From JAFGJQ01 sp052034525 (GTDB taxonomy: Bacteria > Planctomycetota > Phycisphaerae > UBA1845): a DNA stretch of 35,259 bases. The first letter of the stretch is position 1. Each line of letters opens with the position of its first letter. A program made the position numbers and the translations under genes. The notes below the pieces were generated by a model that had not been told where the DNA came from, ran no database searches, and was given only the letters and a program-made list of their open reading frames with translations. Positions 7,820 through 15,995 of the stretch are shown here, in pieces. The DNA lies in the NCBI GenBank assembly GCA_052034525.1, contig JBPOIK010000180.1, positions 1-35,259 on the forward strand, given 5' to 3'.

Positions 7820-8179
7820 ATGGAAGACCTCGCTGTACAGATGGACTCGATTCGGGAAGAGCTGTGCCGGCTGCTGGATCTGTATGAGGACGCGAGTATC
7901 GAGCAGCAGAAGGCAATCGCGCGCCGCTGCGAGCAGCTTGGCGGGCAGGTCCAGGATCTGGTGGGGATGCTGAAATTCTCGCTGTTGCAGATGCGCCGGG
8001 AGGCCGAATCTTACGGCGATTCTTACCAGGAATATGCGGACCAGGTGGACGAAGTGACCCGGGTGGGCCTTCAGACCATTCACACGGCCGGTCTGGAGGT
8101 GGCCCGGGCTATCCGGTTTCTGCGAGAGGTCTGGGACGAGTCCGTGCTGACCGAAGGGGATCTGGAATGGCTTGACTAG
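7820..8179 (+). CDS. Small coiled-coil hypothetical protein
   Basis: ATG 7820 follows a GGGGAG ribosome site and gives 119 residues. The protein is almost entirely helical, with heptad-like hydrophobics and many Glu, Gln and Arg, for example IREELCRLLDLYEDASIEQQKAI. It has no signal peptide and no membrane segment. It probably forms helical bundles or coiled coils in the cytoplasm. The in-frame start at 7775 adds 15 residues without a ribosome site. I do not recognise the family. It is isolated between two gaps of more than 300 bases and so is probably its own transcription unit. Confidence 0.75.
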   Translation: MEDLAVQMDSIREELCRLLDLYEDASIEQQKAIARRCEQLGGQVQDLVGMLKFSLLQMRREAESYGDSYQEYADQVDEVTRVGLQTIHTAGLEVARAIRFLREVWDESVLTEGDLEWLD

Positions 8180-8570
8180 GCGGGGTCGCCTTCCCGCCCT
8201 CTTTCCCGCCAGGCAAATGCGGCGTACGTGCGCCCGTGTGGGTCTGTGCGAGTGCGGGGCAGGCGAGCAACGGCATCCGCCGCACGCTGGATGCGTCCCA
8301 GAAGCCCCTTCAGCGTCGCACATACACGCTGGGCTGTTGACCGTATTTTTCCGCGTGCCGGGCTTCGCTGTTTTTCCGGTCCCCCCGCATGCCGGCCGGC
8401 ACGCGCAATCTTCTCAGACTCATCTTCGATACCGCGGACGCTCGGAACTACGCGGACCAATCCTTTGGGACCAAAGGAGTTACACGCGAGTTCATCCCGT
8501 CAAGTCCCCGGGGGATCGGGACGATACCGTCTGAAGGTTTGGCCGCGGCGCCAAGCCTGATCGGTGCAAC
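8180..8570. other. Intergenic stretch with two short dyads
   Basis: No gene is seen in these 391 bases. Two perfect dyads lie upstream of the HD-GYP regulator: TGCCGGCCGGCA at 8390-8401, and TCCTTTGG-GA-CCAAAGGA at 8461-8478. The second is the better operator candidate because it is less GC-driven. No clear -35/-10 pair was found. Confidence 0.45.
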
Positions 8571-9665
8571 ATGCAGCGAACGCCACAACGGATTCTGATC
8601 GTAGACGACGAGCCGGAAGTGCGGTCCGTGCTGGCGACCGTCCTGTCGGACGGAGCACGGCGCACGTGCGCGACCGCGGCCACGGCCGACGAAGCCATCC
8701 GGTGTCTGGGGCGTGATTCGTTCGACGTTGTGATGACGGACATCTGCATGCCCGGAACGGATGGAATGGCCCTTCTGGACGACATCCTCCAGAAGGAGCC
8801 TCACCCCAGCGTGATCCTGATGACAGGGCGGGGCAGCGCGGGGATGGCCGAGCAGGCTCGACGGCGTGGAGCGTTTGAACTGGTCTGCAAGCCGTTCGAT
8901 CTGATGGAATTGCGCGGGCTCGTGGATCGTGCCGCCTCGGCCGGCCGTGAAGGCGATCTGGTGGCGTCGACACAGCATACCGTTTGGAAATTCATTCCCG
9001 ACCCGCCGGAAGGACAGCCGGAGCGGCGCGCGGTTACGGATGCCCACGTGCAGCGCCAACTGAAGCGGCTGTACATTGAGTCGGTCCGAGCGCTGGTGGC
9101 GGCGGTGGAGGCCAAGGATCCGTACACGGAGAAGCACTCCGTGGTCGTAAGCTATTACTGCAAACAACTCGCCCGGCGCCTGGGAATGAGCCGGGAGCAG
9201 GTGGACACCGTGCAGACGGCCGCCATCCTCCACGACATCGGCAAGATCGGAGTGCCGGACGCCATTCTCCAGAAGCCCGGCCCCCTGACGCCGGCGGAGT
9301 TCGCCATTGTGCGAACGCATCCCGAACGAGCCGAACCCATTCTCGGCCACGCCAGTTTCCTGAGCAACGAGCTGCCGATCATTCTGCACCATCATGAACG
9401 CTATGACGGGCAGGGCTATCCCCACGGACTTCGCGGAACCGACATCCCGGTCCTGGCGCGCGTGCTGAGCATTGCGGACGCCATCGACACCATCCTGTCC
9501 GCCCGCGCTTACAAGCCGCCTTGCGGCCTGTCGTGCGTGAAGAAGGAGCTGCTGCGCGGGGCGGGCACGCAGTTTGATCCGACCTTCGCCGCGGCGGCGG
9601 TGGAGTGGCTCACGGAGTGTCCGGGCGACATCGTCGTTCAGCCCGTCGAGGTCTGCGTGGTCTGA
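8571..9665 (+). CDS. Response regulator with HD-GYP output domain
   Basis: Residues 1-120 form a receiver domain: acidic pocket Asp12-Asp13, phosphoacceptor Asp57 in MTDICMPGTDG, Thr86 and Lys108. Residues of about 165-364 form an HD-GYP domain with HDIGKIGVP (222-230) and HHERYDGQGYP (275-285), followed by SIADAIDTI. The family hydrolyses cyclic di-GMP, here presumably gated by phosphorylation from an unlinked histidine kinase. The metal-binding His and Asp residues visible are intact, so activity is likely. ATG 8571 has only a weak ribosome site. The first receiver residues begin almost at once, so no earlier start is needed. No kinase gene is adjacent. Confidence 0.93.
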   Translation: MQRTPQRILIVDDEPEVRSVLATVLSDGARRTCATAATADEAIRCLGRDSFDVVMTDICMPGTDGMALLDDILQKEPHPSVILMTGRGSAGMAEQARRRGAFELVCKPFDLMELRGLVDRAASAGREGDLVASTQHTVWKFIPDPPEGQPERRAVTDAHVQRQLKRLYIESVRALVAAVEAKDPYTEKHSVVVSYYCKQLARRLGMSREQVDTVQTAAILHDIGKIGVPDAILQKPGPLTPAEFAIVRTHPERAEPILGHASFLSNELPIILHHHERYDGQGYPHGLRGTDIPVLARVLSIADAIDTILSARAYKPPCGLSCVKKELLRGAGTQFDPTFAAAAVEWLTECPGDIVVQPVEVCVV

Positions 9666-9855
9666 CTTTCGGCATCCGCGAATCATCCCGAGGGCAACGT
9701 GGAACCGGACAGCGCCCGGCGTCTGCCTCGCCGAGGAACGCTGCGCAGCGATGCGTCTTGCCCCGGGGCGCTCAGAGCGGATAGACTGGCTTGCCGCCGG
9801 GCGGATGAGCCCGCTTTCGATTGTGTGGAAGGTCGGTATCCGGCGAGAGGAACGC

Positions 9856-10335
9856 ATGGCCCGTTCCGCGGGAAAACTCCTGCTCAAGGTGCTCCTGATT
9901 GCGTTGGCGTTAATTGCTCTGGGCACCCTCTATTGGCTGGCCCTCTCCGGGTCCGGCCGTTCCGGGGCGAACCCCGAGCAGATCCCGGAACAGGCATGGA
10001 CGCCGGGGGGACCGCCGCTGGACACGGCCCACCTGGAACTCGTACGCCGGGCGGTCGGTCCGGACGGGCTCCTGGCGATCTATATGGAACGGTATCGGCG
10101 GGAGGTCGGGCGCTATCCGGAGCGTCTGGAAGAACTCCTGCGCTCGCACGTCGAGGCGTCCGGACGAGCGACGTGGAGCGGACCCTACCTCCAGAACCCC
10201 GAACTGCTCGACGATCCGTGGAATCGACAGTATCAATACCGCGCGCCGGGCACGCACAATCCCAACGCCTATGACCTCTGGAGCGTCGGGCCCGACGGCA
10301 AAGACGGCACCGGCGACGAGATCGGCAACTGGTGA
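9856..10335 (+). CDS. GspG-like protein without a prepilin leader
   Basis: The C-terminal two thirds match the type II secretion pseudopilin G fold: YMERYRREVGRYPERLEELL, then a GPYL and LLDDPWN segment, ending in DLWSVGPDGKDGTGDEIGNW, the family's calcium-binding C-terminal signature. The N-terminus differs. MARSAGKLLLKVLLIALALIALGTLYWLAL is a plain transmembrane anchor without the G|FTLIE cleavage site and Glu5 of true pseudopilins. A Gly/Pro-rich linker joins the two parts. It is therefore probably a membrane-anchored GspG-domain protein rather than a pilus subunit. ATG 9856 follows GAGAGGA. No other type II secretion genes are present in the window. Length is 159 residues. Confidence 0.85.
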   Translation: MARSAGKLLLKVLLIALALIALGTLYWLALSGSGRSGANPEQIPEQAWTPGGPPLDTAHLELVRRAVGPDGLLAIYMERYRREVGRYPERLEELLRSHVEASGRATWSGPYLQNPELLDDPWNRQYQYRAPGTHNPNAYDLWSVGPDGKDGTGDEIGNW

Positions 10336-10362
10336 TGTATGGTCGCGTGAGGAGGATCGGGT

Positions 10363-10956
10363 TCAGGGACGGGATGCCAGTTCCACGTACGAGCCGTCGC
10401 GGATGATCCGATCGAGCAGATAGCGTTCCATCGCTCCGTCCCGGCCGAGATCGAACCAGTAATCGTCCGCGCGGGTCAGTCGCCGCTGGCCGGATTCACC
10501 GGGCAGTTCTTCCCCGAAGTATTGCAAGACGGTGGCAGAGCTGTTGAACTGCCGCTCGGGGGCAGACAGCCGCTCTACCCGAACCGTCACACAGACCTGC
10601 AGCTTGTCGGGATTGTCCTCGATCGGCGTCACGTCCACGCGAGCCTGTCGGCGAATGGTGCTCAGAGAGGCATCCGCCAGGTCGAACGCCGTATCCACGT
10701 CGTGCCGCCAGAATTCGAAGAACTGCTGGGACGTGACCGGAAACGTGGTGATGACACCCGCCGGCCGGTCCACCCGATCCAGTGTGAATCGGTTCCGTCG
10801 AAGCACATCCTGGCAGGTGTCCCAGAGCAGCGCCGACTGTTCCGCGTCGGCAACGGTAAAGACCTGCGTATTGTAGTCGACGGGGCTGGCCGGCTCCTGG
10901 CAACCGGTGATGATGATGGCAAGCGCGCCGAAGACGAGCATCCGCGTCTGGTTCAT
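10363..10956 (-). CDS. Putative lipoprotein of unknown function
   Basis: The N-terminus MNQTRMLVFGALAIIITGC is a short type II signal peptide with lipobox ITGC. The remaining 178 residues have alternating strand and helix character, including RPAGVITTFPVTSQQFFEFWRHD and a conserved-looking YWFDLGRDGAMERYLL near the end. I cannot assign a domain. No ribosome site precedes ATG 10956. Instead a promoter -10 element ends nine bases upstream, so the gene is probably read from a leaderless mRNA. It converges with the GspG-like gene and diverges from the HEAT-repeat gene. Confidence 0.8.
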   Translation of the reverse strand: MNQTRMLVFGALAIIITGCQEPASPVDYNTQVFTVADAEQSALLWDTCQDVLRRNRFTLDRVDRPAGVITTFPVTSQQFFEFWRHDVDTAFDLADASLSTIRRQARVDVTPIEDNPDKLQVCVTVRVERLSAPERQFNSSATVLQYFGEELPGESGQRRLTRADDYWFDLGRDGAMERYLLDRIIRDGSYVELASRP

Positions 10957-10965
10957 GGTCGGACG

Positions 10966-10993
10966 ATCATAATGGTGGTGGTTGGAGAATCAA
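10966..10993 (-). promoter_or_regulatory. Promoter for the lipoprotein gene, leaderless layout
   Basis: On the minus strand TTGATT (-35, 10988-10993), a 16-base spacer and TATGAT (-10, 10966-10971, five of six matches) are followed after nine bases by the ATG of the lipoprotein gene. Confidence 0.6.
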
Positions 10994-11225
10994 GTGAAAT
11001 CCGATGCGGCTCCCCGCGGCTGTCGTGCCGACGATTAGCCCATTCGCAGCGCTGCGATGCGGATGGGGCCGCGGTCCTGCGCGAAATCCTGAAATCGCCT
11101 TGCAATCGGGCGGAACCCCGGTTACAAGTGGGCGTAACTCATGGGGCAGGGTGAACTTACCAAGATCGTGCGCCACGTGTTCACGCCGGGGCAAAGGGTG
11201 ACTCGTACGGCGTCGCGGAAAGGTT

Positions 11226-13490
11226 GTGTGTGAGGCGCAGGCCGTGAGACTGCCAACGAGGTGGATACTGGGGTGTGTGCTGGCGGTTGCGTGCCTGGCG
11301 CCGGGTCTGGCGCCTGCACAGACCACGCAGCCGGCGGACGTGGCGGCGCTTTCGGCGGATGAGCAGGAACGCCTGCAGCAGTCGCGTGCCATCATAGACA
11401 ATCCGGCCGACAGCCTCGGCACGCGGCAGACACAGGCGGAAAGCCTTCTGCGCAGCGGCTGGGCCGCGGCGACGCGCACGCTCGCGGAATTGCTCAGCCC
11501 GTCTTCGCATCCTTCCACGCGGGTGGCCGTCTGTCAGGCGATTGCCGCGGTGGGGGCGGCGGAACCGGCTCTTCTGCAGGAGCATCATACCGGGTTGATC
11601 GAACCGTTGCTCCGGTTGCTGGGCGATCCGGCGGAGGACGTCTCCGCGCGGGCGGCGGCCGCGCTGGCCGCTTTCCCGAACGGCGAGGTGACCGAGGCCC
11701 TCGGGACTATGGCGGCCAATCCCCAGGCGCCGCCGGAGCAGCGATCCGCGGCCATCGACGCGTTGGCCTCCAGCGTCTACAAGCGGCCCGTGGCCCGGCA
11801 GATCGTGTCTCTGCTGTCGACGGAGAACGGCGAACTGCGGACGCGGGCATTGCGAGCCTTGCGCGCGCTTTCCCGCAAGGATTACGGCGAAGATATCGCC
11901 GCCTGGCAGGCCTGGTGGCAGCGGCAGGAGAACACGCTGAGTGATGAAGAATGGCTCCGTGAAAAGGAACGGCTCTTTTTCCAGCGGCTGCTTGAGGCCC
12001 AGGGAGAACTGGAGCGGGTGCGGGCGGACCAGGAACGCCGCTATGGCACACTGGCCGAGCGGCTGACCGTCTTGCTCCGGCAGAACTACCGGCTGGTTCC
12101 ACAGCGCCACCAGAAGGACGAGATGCTTGCCCGCTGGTTGAACGACGACCAGGCGGAGTTCCGGCTGACGGCCCTGGCCATCGTCAGCGAAGAGATTCAA
12201 GAGGGAGTGCTGCCGGCGGATTCGCTGGTGTCGGCTGTCATCGCGGTGCTGGAGTGCCGCGTGCCGGAGGTACGCCGGGCGGCGCTCGGAATCATCGGGG
12301 CGATGGGGGTTTCGGAAAACGCCGAGGCCGTGCTGGAACTCCTGCGCGACGAACAGGTCGATGCCTCGGCTCGGCAGACGGCCTTTCGTGTGCTGGGGCA
12401 GCTTCGCAACCCTGCGGCGATTCCAACCCTGATCCGTGAGATCGACGTGCGCCAGTCACCCGCGGCGCCCGTGGGTTGCGTGGCCGAAGCAGCGGGAGCC
12501 CTGGCTCTTCTGGGGGCTCGGGGCAAGGTGGATCCCGAGCTCATCGCGCCGGCGATTCCCGTGTTGCTCGAGCGGCTGGCCCAAACCCCGCCCGAGCAGG
12601 TGGATGTCAGGGGCTTTCTGCTGCGGGCCATGGCGGCGATCGCCGTGCCGGAGTTCGGCCCGGCCCTGACCGAGGCCCTGACGTCCGAGCAGGCCCCGCT
12701 CCTGGTGCCCGCGATCGAGGGGCTCGCCGCGCTGGGTGATACAAGCTGTCTCGACCGGCTGGTGGCTCTGGTGGGCCATGCCGATCCGCGAGTCCGCGAG
12801 GCCGCGGCCAGAGCGATGGGTGATCTTGGCAGCGAACCGGCCCACATTGAAGCGCTCATGCGGCATCTGAGCCCGCCCGGCGAAACGAACGACGCTGTGC
12901 TTGCGGAGGCCTGGAACGGCTGGCGCAAGATTCTCGCTCGCAAACCCGCCGAGGAGCGCCTTCGCTGGGCCGATCGGCTGCGCGAGATGCCTGACCGGCA
13001 GCAGGCTTATCTGGAGGAACTGGTCGGCGACCTGAGCACGCACAATTCGGCTCCGCCGGAACTGGCCGCCGCACGGCAGCGCCTCGCTACGCTGCTCCTG
13101 GCACGCGGCGATGCCGCCGCTGCCCTCCAGATCTGGCAGCGCCTGCTGGCCGGGCAGGAGGCGACCGACGACCCGTCCGCGGCCGGCACGCGCGTGCATG
13201 TGTTGACCGCGGCGGCGGCGATCAGTCGATATGAACTCGTTGCCGAGATGCTCACCCGTCTGGCGGCCGCACCGCAAGACGTGAAGGACATGGCGGCGGA
13301 CGAGACGACCAAGGCAATCCGTGATCGTCTGAACAACGGCGACGTTGACGGTCTGCGCGCCTTTCTGGCCGCGTTGGAGCCGGTGGATCTGGGACCGTAC
13401 AACCCGCAACTGCAAGCCGCGATCGGCGCGGCCCATGAGAAGCTCACCGAGCAGCCTGCCGCGCCGACGACAACGGCTCCGAGCGCGTAA
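11226..13490 (+). CDS. Exported HEAT-repeat protein
   Basis: After a signal peptide (cleavage near APAQTTQPAD) come about 720 residues built mainly of helical HEAT-type repeats. Examples are RVAVCQAIAAVGAAEPALL, VRRAALGIIGAMGVSENAEAVLELL, ARQTAFRVLGQLRNPAAIPTL and VREAAARAMGDLGSEPAHIEAL. A charged Trp/Arg/Glu-rich coiled stretch interrupts the repeats near residues 220-280. The C-terminal quarter looks TPR-like and ends in a Pro/Thr tail. Such solenoids act as protein-binding scaffolds; no catalytic motif is visible. The start is uncertain between GTG 11226 and GTG 11244, both giving a usable signal peptide. Confidence 0.85.
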   Translation: MCEAQAVRLPTRWILGCVLAVACLAPGLAPAQTTQPADVAALSADEQERLQQSRAIIDNPADSLGTRQTQAESLLRSGWAAATRTLAELLSPSSHPSTRVAVCQAIAAVGAAEPALLQEHHTGLIEPLLRLLGDPAEDVSARAAAALAAFPNGEVTEALGTMAANPQAPPEQRSAAIDALASSVYKRPVARQIVSLLSTENGELRTRALRALRALSRKDYGEDIAAWQAWWQRQENTLSDEEWLREKERLFFQRLLEAQGELERVRADQERRYGTLAERLTVLLRQNYRLVPQRHQKDEMLARWLNDDQAEFRLTALAIVSEEIQEGVLPADSLVSAVIAVLECRVPEVRRAALGIIGAMGVSENAEAVLELLRDEQVDASARQTAFRVLGQLRNPAAIPTLIREIDVRQSPAAPVGCVAEAAGALALLGARGKVDPELIAPAIPVLLERLAQTPPEQVDVRGFLLRAMAAIAVPEFGPALTEALTSEQAPLLVPAIEGLAALGDTSCLDRLVALVGHADPRVREAAARAMGDLGSEPAHIEALMRHLSPPGETNDAVLAEAWNGWRKILARKPAEERLRWADRLREMPDRQQAYLEELVGDLSTHNSAPPELAAARQRLATLLLARGDAAAALQIWQRLLAGQEATDDPSAAGTRVHVLTAAAAISRYELVAEMLTRLAAAPQDVKDMAADETTKAIRDRLNNGDVDGLRAFLAALEPVDLGPYNPQLQAAIGAAHEKLTEQPAAPTTTAPSA

Positions 13491-13534
13491 GCCCGGTTCG
13501 AAGGCAGGAGCCGGACAACGCACGCCGCACGCGG

Positions 13535-13552
13535 CCGGCAATCGGCTGCCGG
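13535..13552. repeat. Hairpin between convergent genes
   Basis: CCGGCA-ATCGGC-TGCCGG is a 6-bp stem with a 6-base loop between the convergent HEAT-repeat and GH13 genes. No T-run follows on either strand, so any terminator role is doubtful. Confidence 0.3.
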
Positions 13553-13584
13553 AGGGCCGGAGTGCGCCGCCCCGAGCCGTCGTA

Positions 13585-15720
13585 TCATTTGTGCAGAATG
13601 ACACCGGTGTGGGCAGGGACGGTGATCTCGTTCCAGTGCTCGCTGAGGGCCTGGTGGCTTACGCGGTCGCCGTCGGCGACCATCAGCCAGCGGCCGGGGC
13701 CGAGCGGGAAGCGGATGTCCGTACGGTCGGCGTTGAGAAGAATGAGGATCGTGGCAAACGGCTCGCCGAACAGGCCTCGTCCGTCCAGAGCGAAGGCGAT
13801 GCAGCGGGGAGTGGGAACGTCGATCATGAGGTGAACGCGCTGCAGAACCTCCTCTCGTGTCCGCAATCGGAAGACCGGGTGAGCGCGGCGCAGCGCGATC
13901 AGGTCTCGATAGTATGTGAAGGTGTCCGCGTTTTCCTCCTTGAGGGACCAGTCAACCTGGTTCACTTCGTCGCCGAGATTGTACGAATTGGAATGGCCGA
14001 GCTTGGTCCGGCAGAACTCCTGCCCGGAGTGAATGAAGGGAATTCCCTGGGACGTCAGAAGCAGCAGGGCGGCCATTCGCTGCATCCGCTTCTGTTCCGC
14101 GTCCGTGGCGTTCGGCGCGGTGCGGGCGATTTTGTCCCAGAGGGTCAGGTTGTCGTGACACTCGCAGTAGTGGACCGCGTCGGTGGGATGAAGGGCCCAA
14201 TCCTCGATGGAGCCGCGTAGTCCGAGCTGGACCGCGTCGCGACGATCGCCGGTCTGGACAAAACCGGGTACGTCACCGTTGGTGTCTCCCTTGATGGCAT
14301 CGCGAAAATGATCGTCGAAGGCGGCCACCCCGCAGCCCCGGAGGGCCTCCTTGTTCGTCGTCGATCGCAGGCCGGACGGGGCCGCTGTCCAGGGTTCCCC
14401 GTACAACAGAATGGACGGATACACGGCGCGGAGCTCGTCGCGAATGATCTCGAGTGTTGGGAAGTCCATCAGGCCCAACAGATCGAACCGGAATCCGTCG
14501 ATTCCGTACTCGGTGACCCAGTATTTCAGGGAATCCAGGATGAATTTGCGGGCCATGGGGGCCTCCGTGCGGAACTCATTGCCGCAGCCGGACCCGTTCC
14601 ACAGTTCACCGCCGGGCTTGCGCCGATAGTAGTACCCCGGAGCGGTCTGATCGAACGTCGCACGACGCGAGGTGTGGTTCAAGACGACATCCAGCACGAC
14701 GCCGATGCCACGATCGTGCAGGGCCTGCACCGCCCGTTTGAACTCCGCGATGCGGGCGGTTCCATCGGCGGTGGTGGCGAATCGGGCTTCCGGCGTGTTG
14801 AAGAAGACCGTCATGTACCCCCAGTTGTATTGGCCATCGTCCTCAAAACACTGGATCGGCATGAGCTGCACATGCGTGATGCCCAGCTCCACGAGGTGGT
14901 CCAGTCCCGTGGAGACATCCGGCCGCCCGGGCAGATGCGTGCCGTTCTCCGTCAGACCCAGGTACAGCCCTTTGTGGGCAACACCGGAATCCGGCGAGAT
15001 CGTGAAATCACGGACGTTCAGCTCGTAAATCACGGCATCCACAGGCGTGGCCAGCTCTACGGGGTGTTTTGCCAGGAAGCCGGGCGGGTCTGTATCGTGC
15101 AGGTCGCATATGATGGCACGCGGCGAGGGGTATTGCGCGCATTTTGCGCAGGGATCCGTGACCTCCTGATCCGGTTCCAGAGCCGGGCCCTCGAGGACGA
15201 ACGCGTAGTACTGGTCCCGCAAATCCTGCTCCAGTGTCGCCGACCACACTCCGCGGGCGTTCCGGCTCATCGGCCGGCGGATCGAAGCCTTGCCCGACGC
15301 GGAGCGGGCGACCACGACGTCCACTTGGTCCGCTTCCGGCGCAAAAAGGCCGAAGAGGGTTCCCTGGGGCGAGTAGGTGGCTCCGAGACGAGCTTCCGCG
15401 TCGTAGAACTGCTGGTTGTCGAGAACGCGGCCAAGCCGCACACGTTGGACGCCTATCCCCCGGATTGACACTTCCAGCGCCTGTCGCAAGAAATTGGGGG
15501 GACTTGCCAGTTTCACGGAGTAGGCTCGGGTGGTGCCTTGGGATCGCCGGGCGGGGGCGATGCCGACCACGCGAACCTGTTCGCCGCTCCGGTCACGAAC
15601 AGTGACGTCAGCGGCAACTGGGGAGCTGACCGGTCGATCAAACCGCAAGGTGATGGTTCGCAAACCGTCGAGCGTTGCAGAAAAGGCCGGCGTGTCTTTG
15701 GAGCGGGGCGATTTTCTCAC
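13585..15720 (-). CDS. pulA: GH13 debranching enzyme, type I pullulanase-like
   Basis: This enzyme hydrolyses alpha-1,6 branches of glycogen or pullulan-type glucans. Residues of about 100-200 hold a CBM48-like module and 225-610 the GH13 barrel. Visible motifs are YNWGY (298-302, the pullulanase signature), DVVLNH (344-349), GFRFDLLG with nucleophile Asp413, LLYGEPW with acid/base Glu442, and CHDN with Asp523. About 100 residues of beta-rich sequence precede CBM48, and a beta C-domain closes the protein. No signal peptide is visible, which points to intracellular glycogen use rather than secretion. It starts with GTG 15720, preceded by GAGG. It lies divergent from the PBP2 gene. Confidence 0.9.
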   Translation of the reverse strand: MRKSPRSKDTPAFSATLDGLRTITLRFDRPVSSPVAADVTVRDRSGEQVRVVGIAPARRSQGTTRAYSVKLASPPNFLRQALEVSIRGIGVQRVRLGRVLDNQQFYDAEARLGATYSPQGTLFGLFAPEADQVDVVVARSASGKASIRRPMSRNARGVWSATLEQDLRDQYYAFVLEGPALEPDQEVTDPCAKCAQYPSPRAIICDLHDTDPPGFLAKHPVELATPVDAVIYELNVRDFTISPDSGVAHKGLYLGLTENGTHLPGRPDVSTGLDHLVELGITHVQLMPIQCFEDDGQYNWGYMTVFFNTPEARFATTADGTARIAEFKRAVQALHDRGIGVVLDVVLNHTSRRATFDQTAPGYYYRRKPGGELWNGSGCGNEFRTEAPMARKFILDSLKYWVTEYGIDGFRFDLLGLMDFPTLEIIRDELRAVYPSILLYGEPWTAAPSGLRSTTNKEALRGCGVAAFDDHFRDAIKGDTNGDVPGFVQTGDRRDAVQLGLRGSIEDWALHPTDAVHYCECHDNLTLWDKIARTAPNATDAEQKRMQRMAALLLLTSQGIPFIHSGQEFCRTKLGHSNSYNLGDEVNQVDWSLKEENADTFTYYRDLIALRRAHPVFRLRTREEVLQRVHLMIDVPTPRCIAFALDGRGLFGEPFATILILLNADRTDIRFPLGPGRWLMVADGDRVSHQALSEHWNEITVPAHTGVILHK

Positions 15721-15840
15721 GAATTCCGCACCTCGATAAAGGGGGTTGATCTGCGCACGAACTGCCGTCCCGCCGGGGTAGTAGGAACGATTCCGTATCG
15801 AAAATCAACTCCCCCGCGCCTACGGGCGGGAGAGGGGCGG

Positions 15841-15852
15841 CTGCACGTGCAG
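15841..15852. promoter_or_regulatory. 12-bp palindrome CTGCACGTGCAG
   Basis: This perfect palindrome lies in the divergent control region between the GH13 gene and the PBP2-RodA operon. It could be an operator for either; nothing else supports it. Confidence 0.2.
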
Positions 15853-15978
15853 AGCAAGCGGCAGGAATTGCGCGTGGCAGGACCGGTCGAGCGACGCCCC
15901 GCCGGCCCGGGAACGGAAATGGCCGATAGAAACCGATTCGGGATGACCGATGTTGGTGGACGGCGGGTGATACCGCCA

Positions 15979-15984
15979 TACAAT
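15979..15984 (+). promoter_or_regulatory. Candidate -10 element TACAAT for the PBP2-RodA operon
   Basis: TACAAT ends 11 bases before the TTG at 15996 and 47 bases before the GTG at 16032. A TTGGTG lies 20 bases further upstream, which is a poor spacing. The inverted repeat GGCGG-N6-CCGCC at about 15962-15977 directly abuts it. Confidence 0.3.
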
Positions 15985-15995
15985 CGGTCCAGCCG

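Noticed and set aside
9856..10335. True type II secretion major pseudopilin
   Set aside because: The prepilin cleavage motif is absent and no other gsp genes are present.
13535..13552. Bidirectional terminator between the HEAT and GH13 genes
   Set aside because: The hairpin is short and no T-run follows on either strand.
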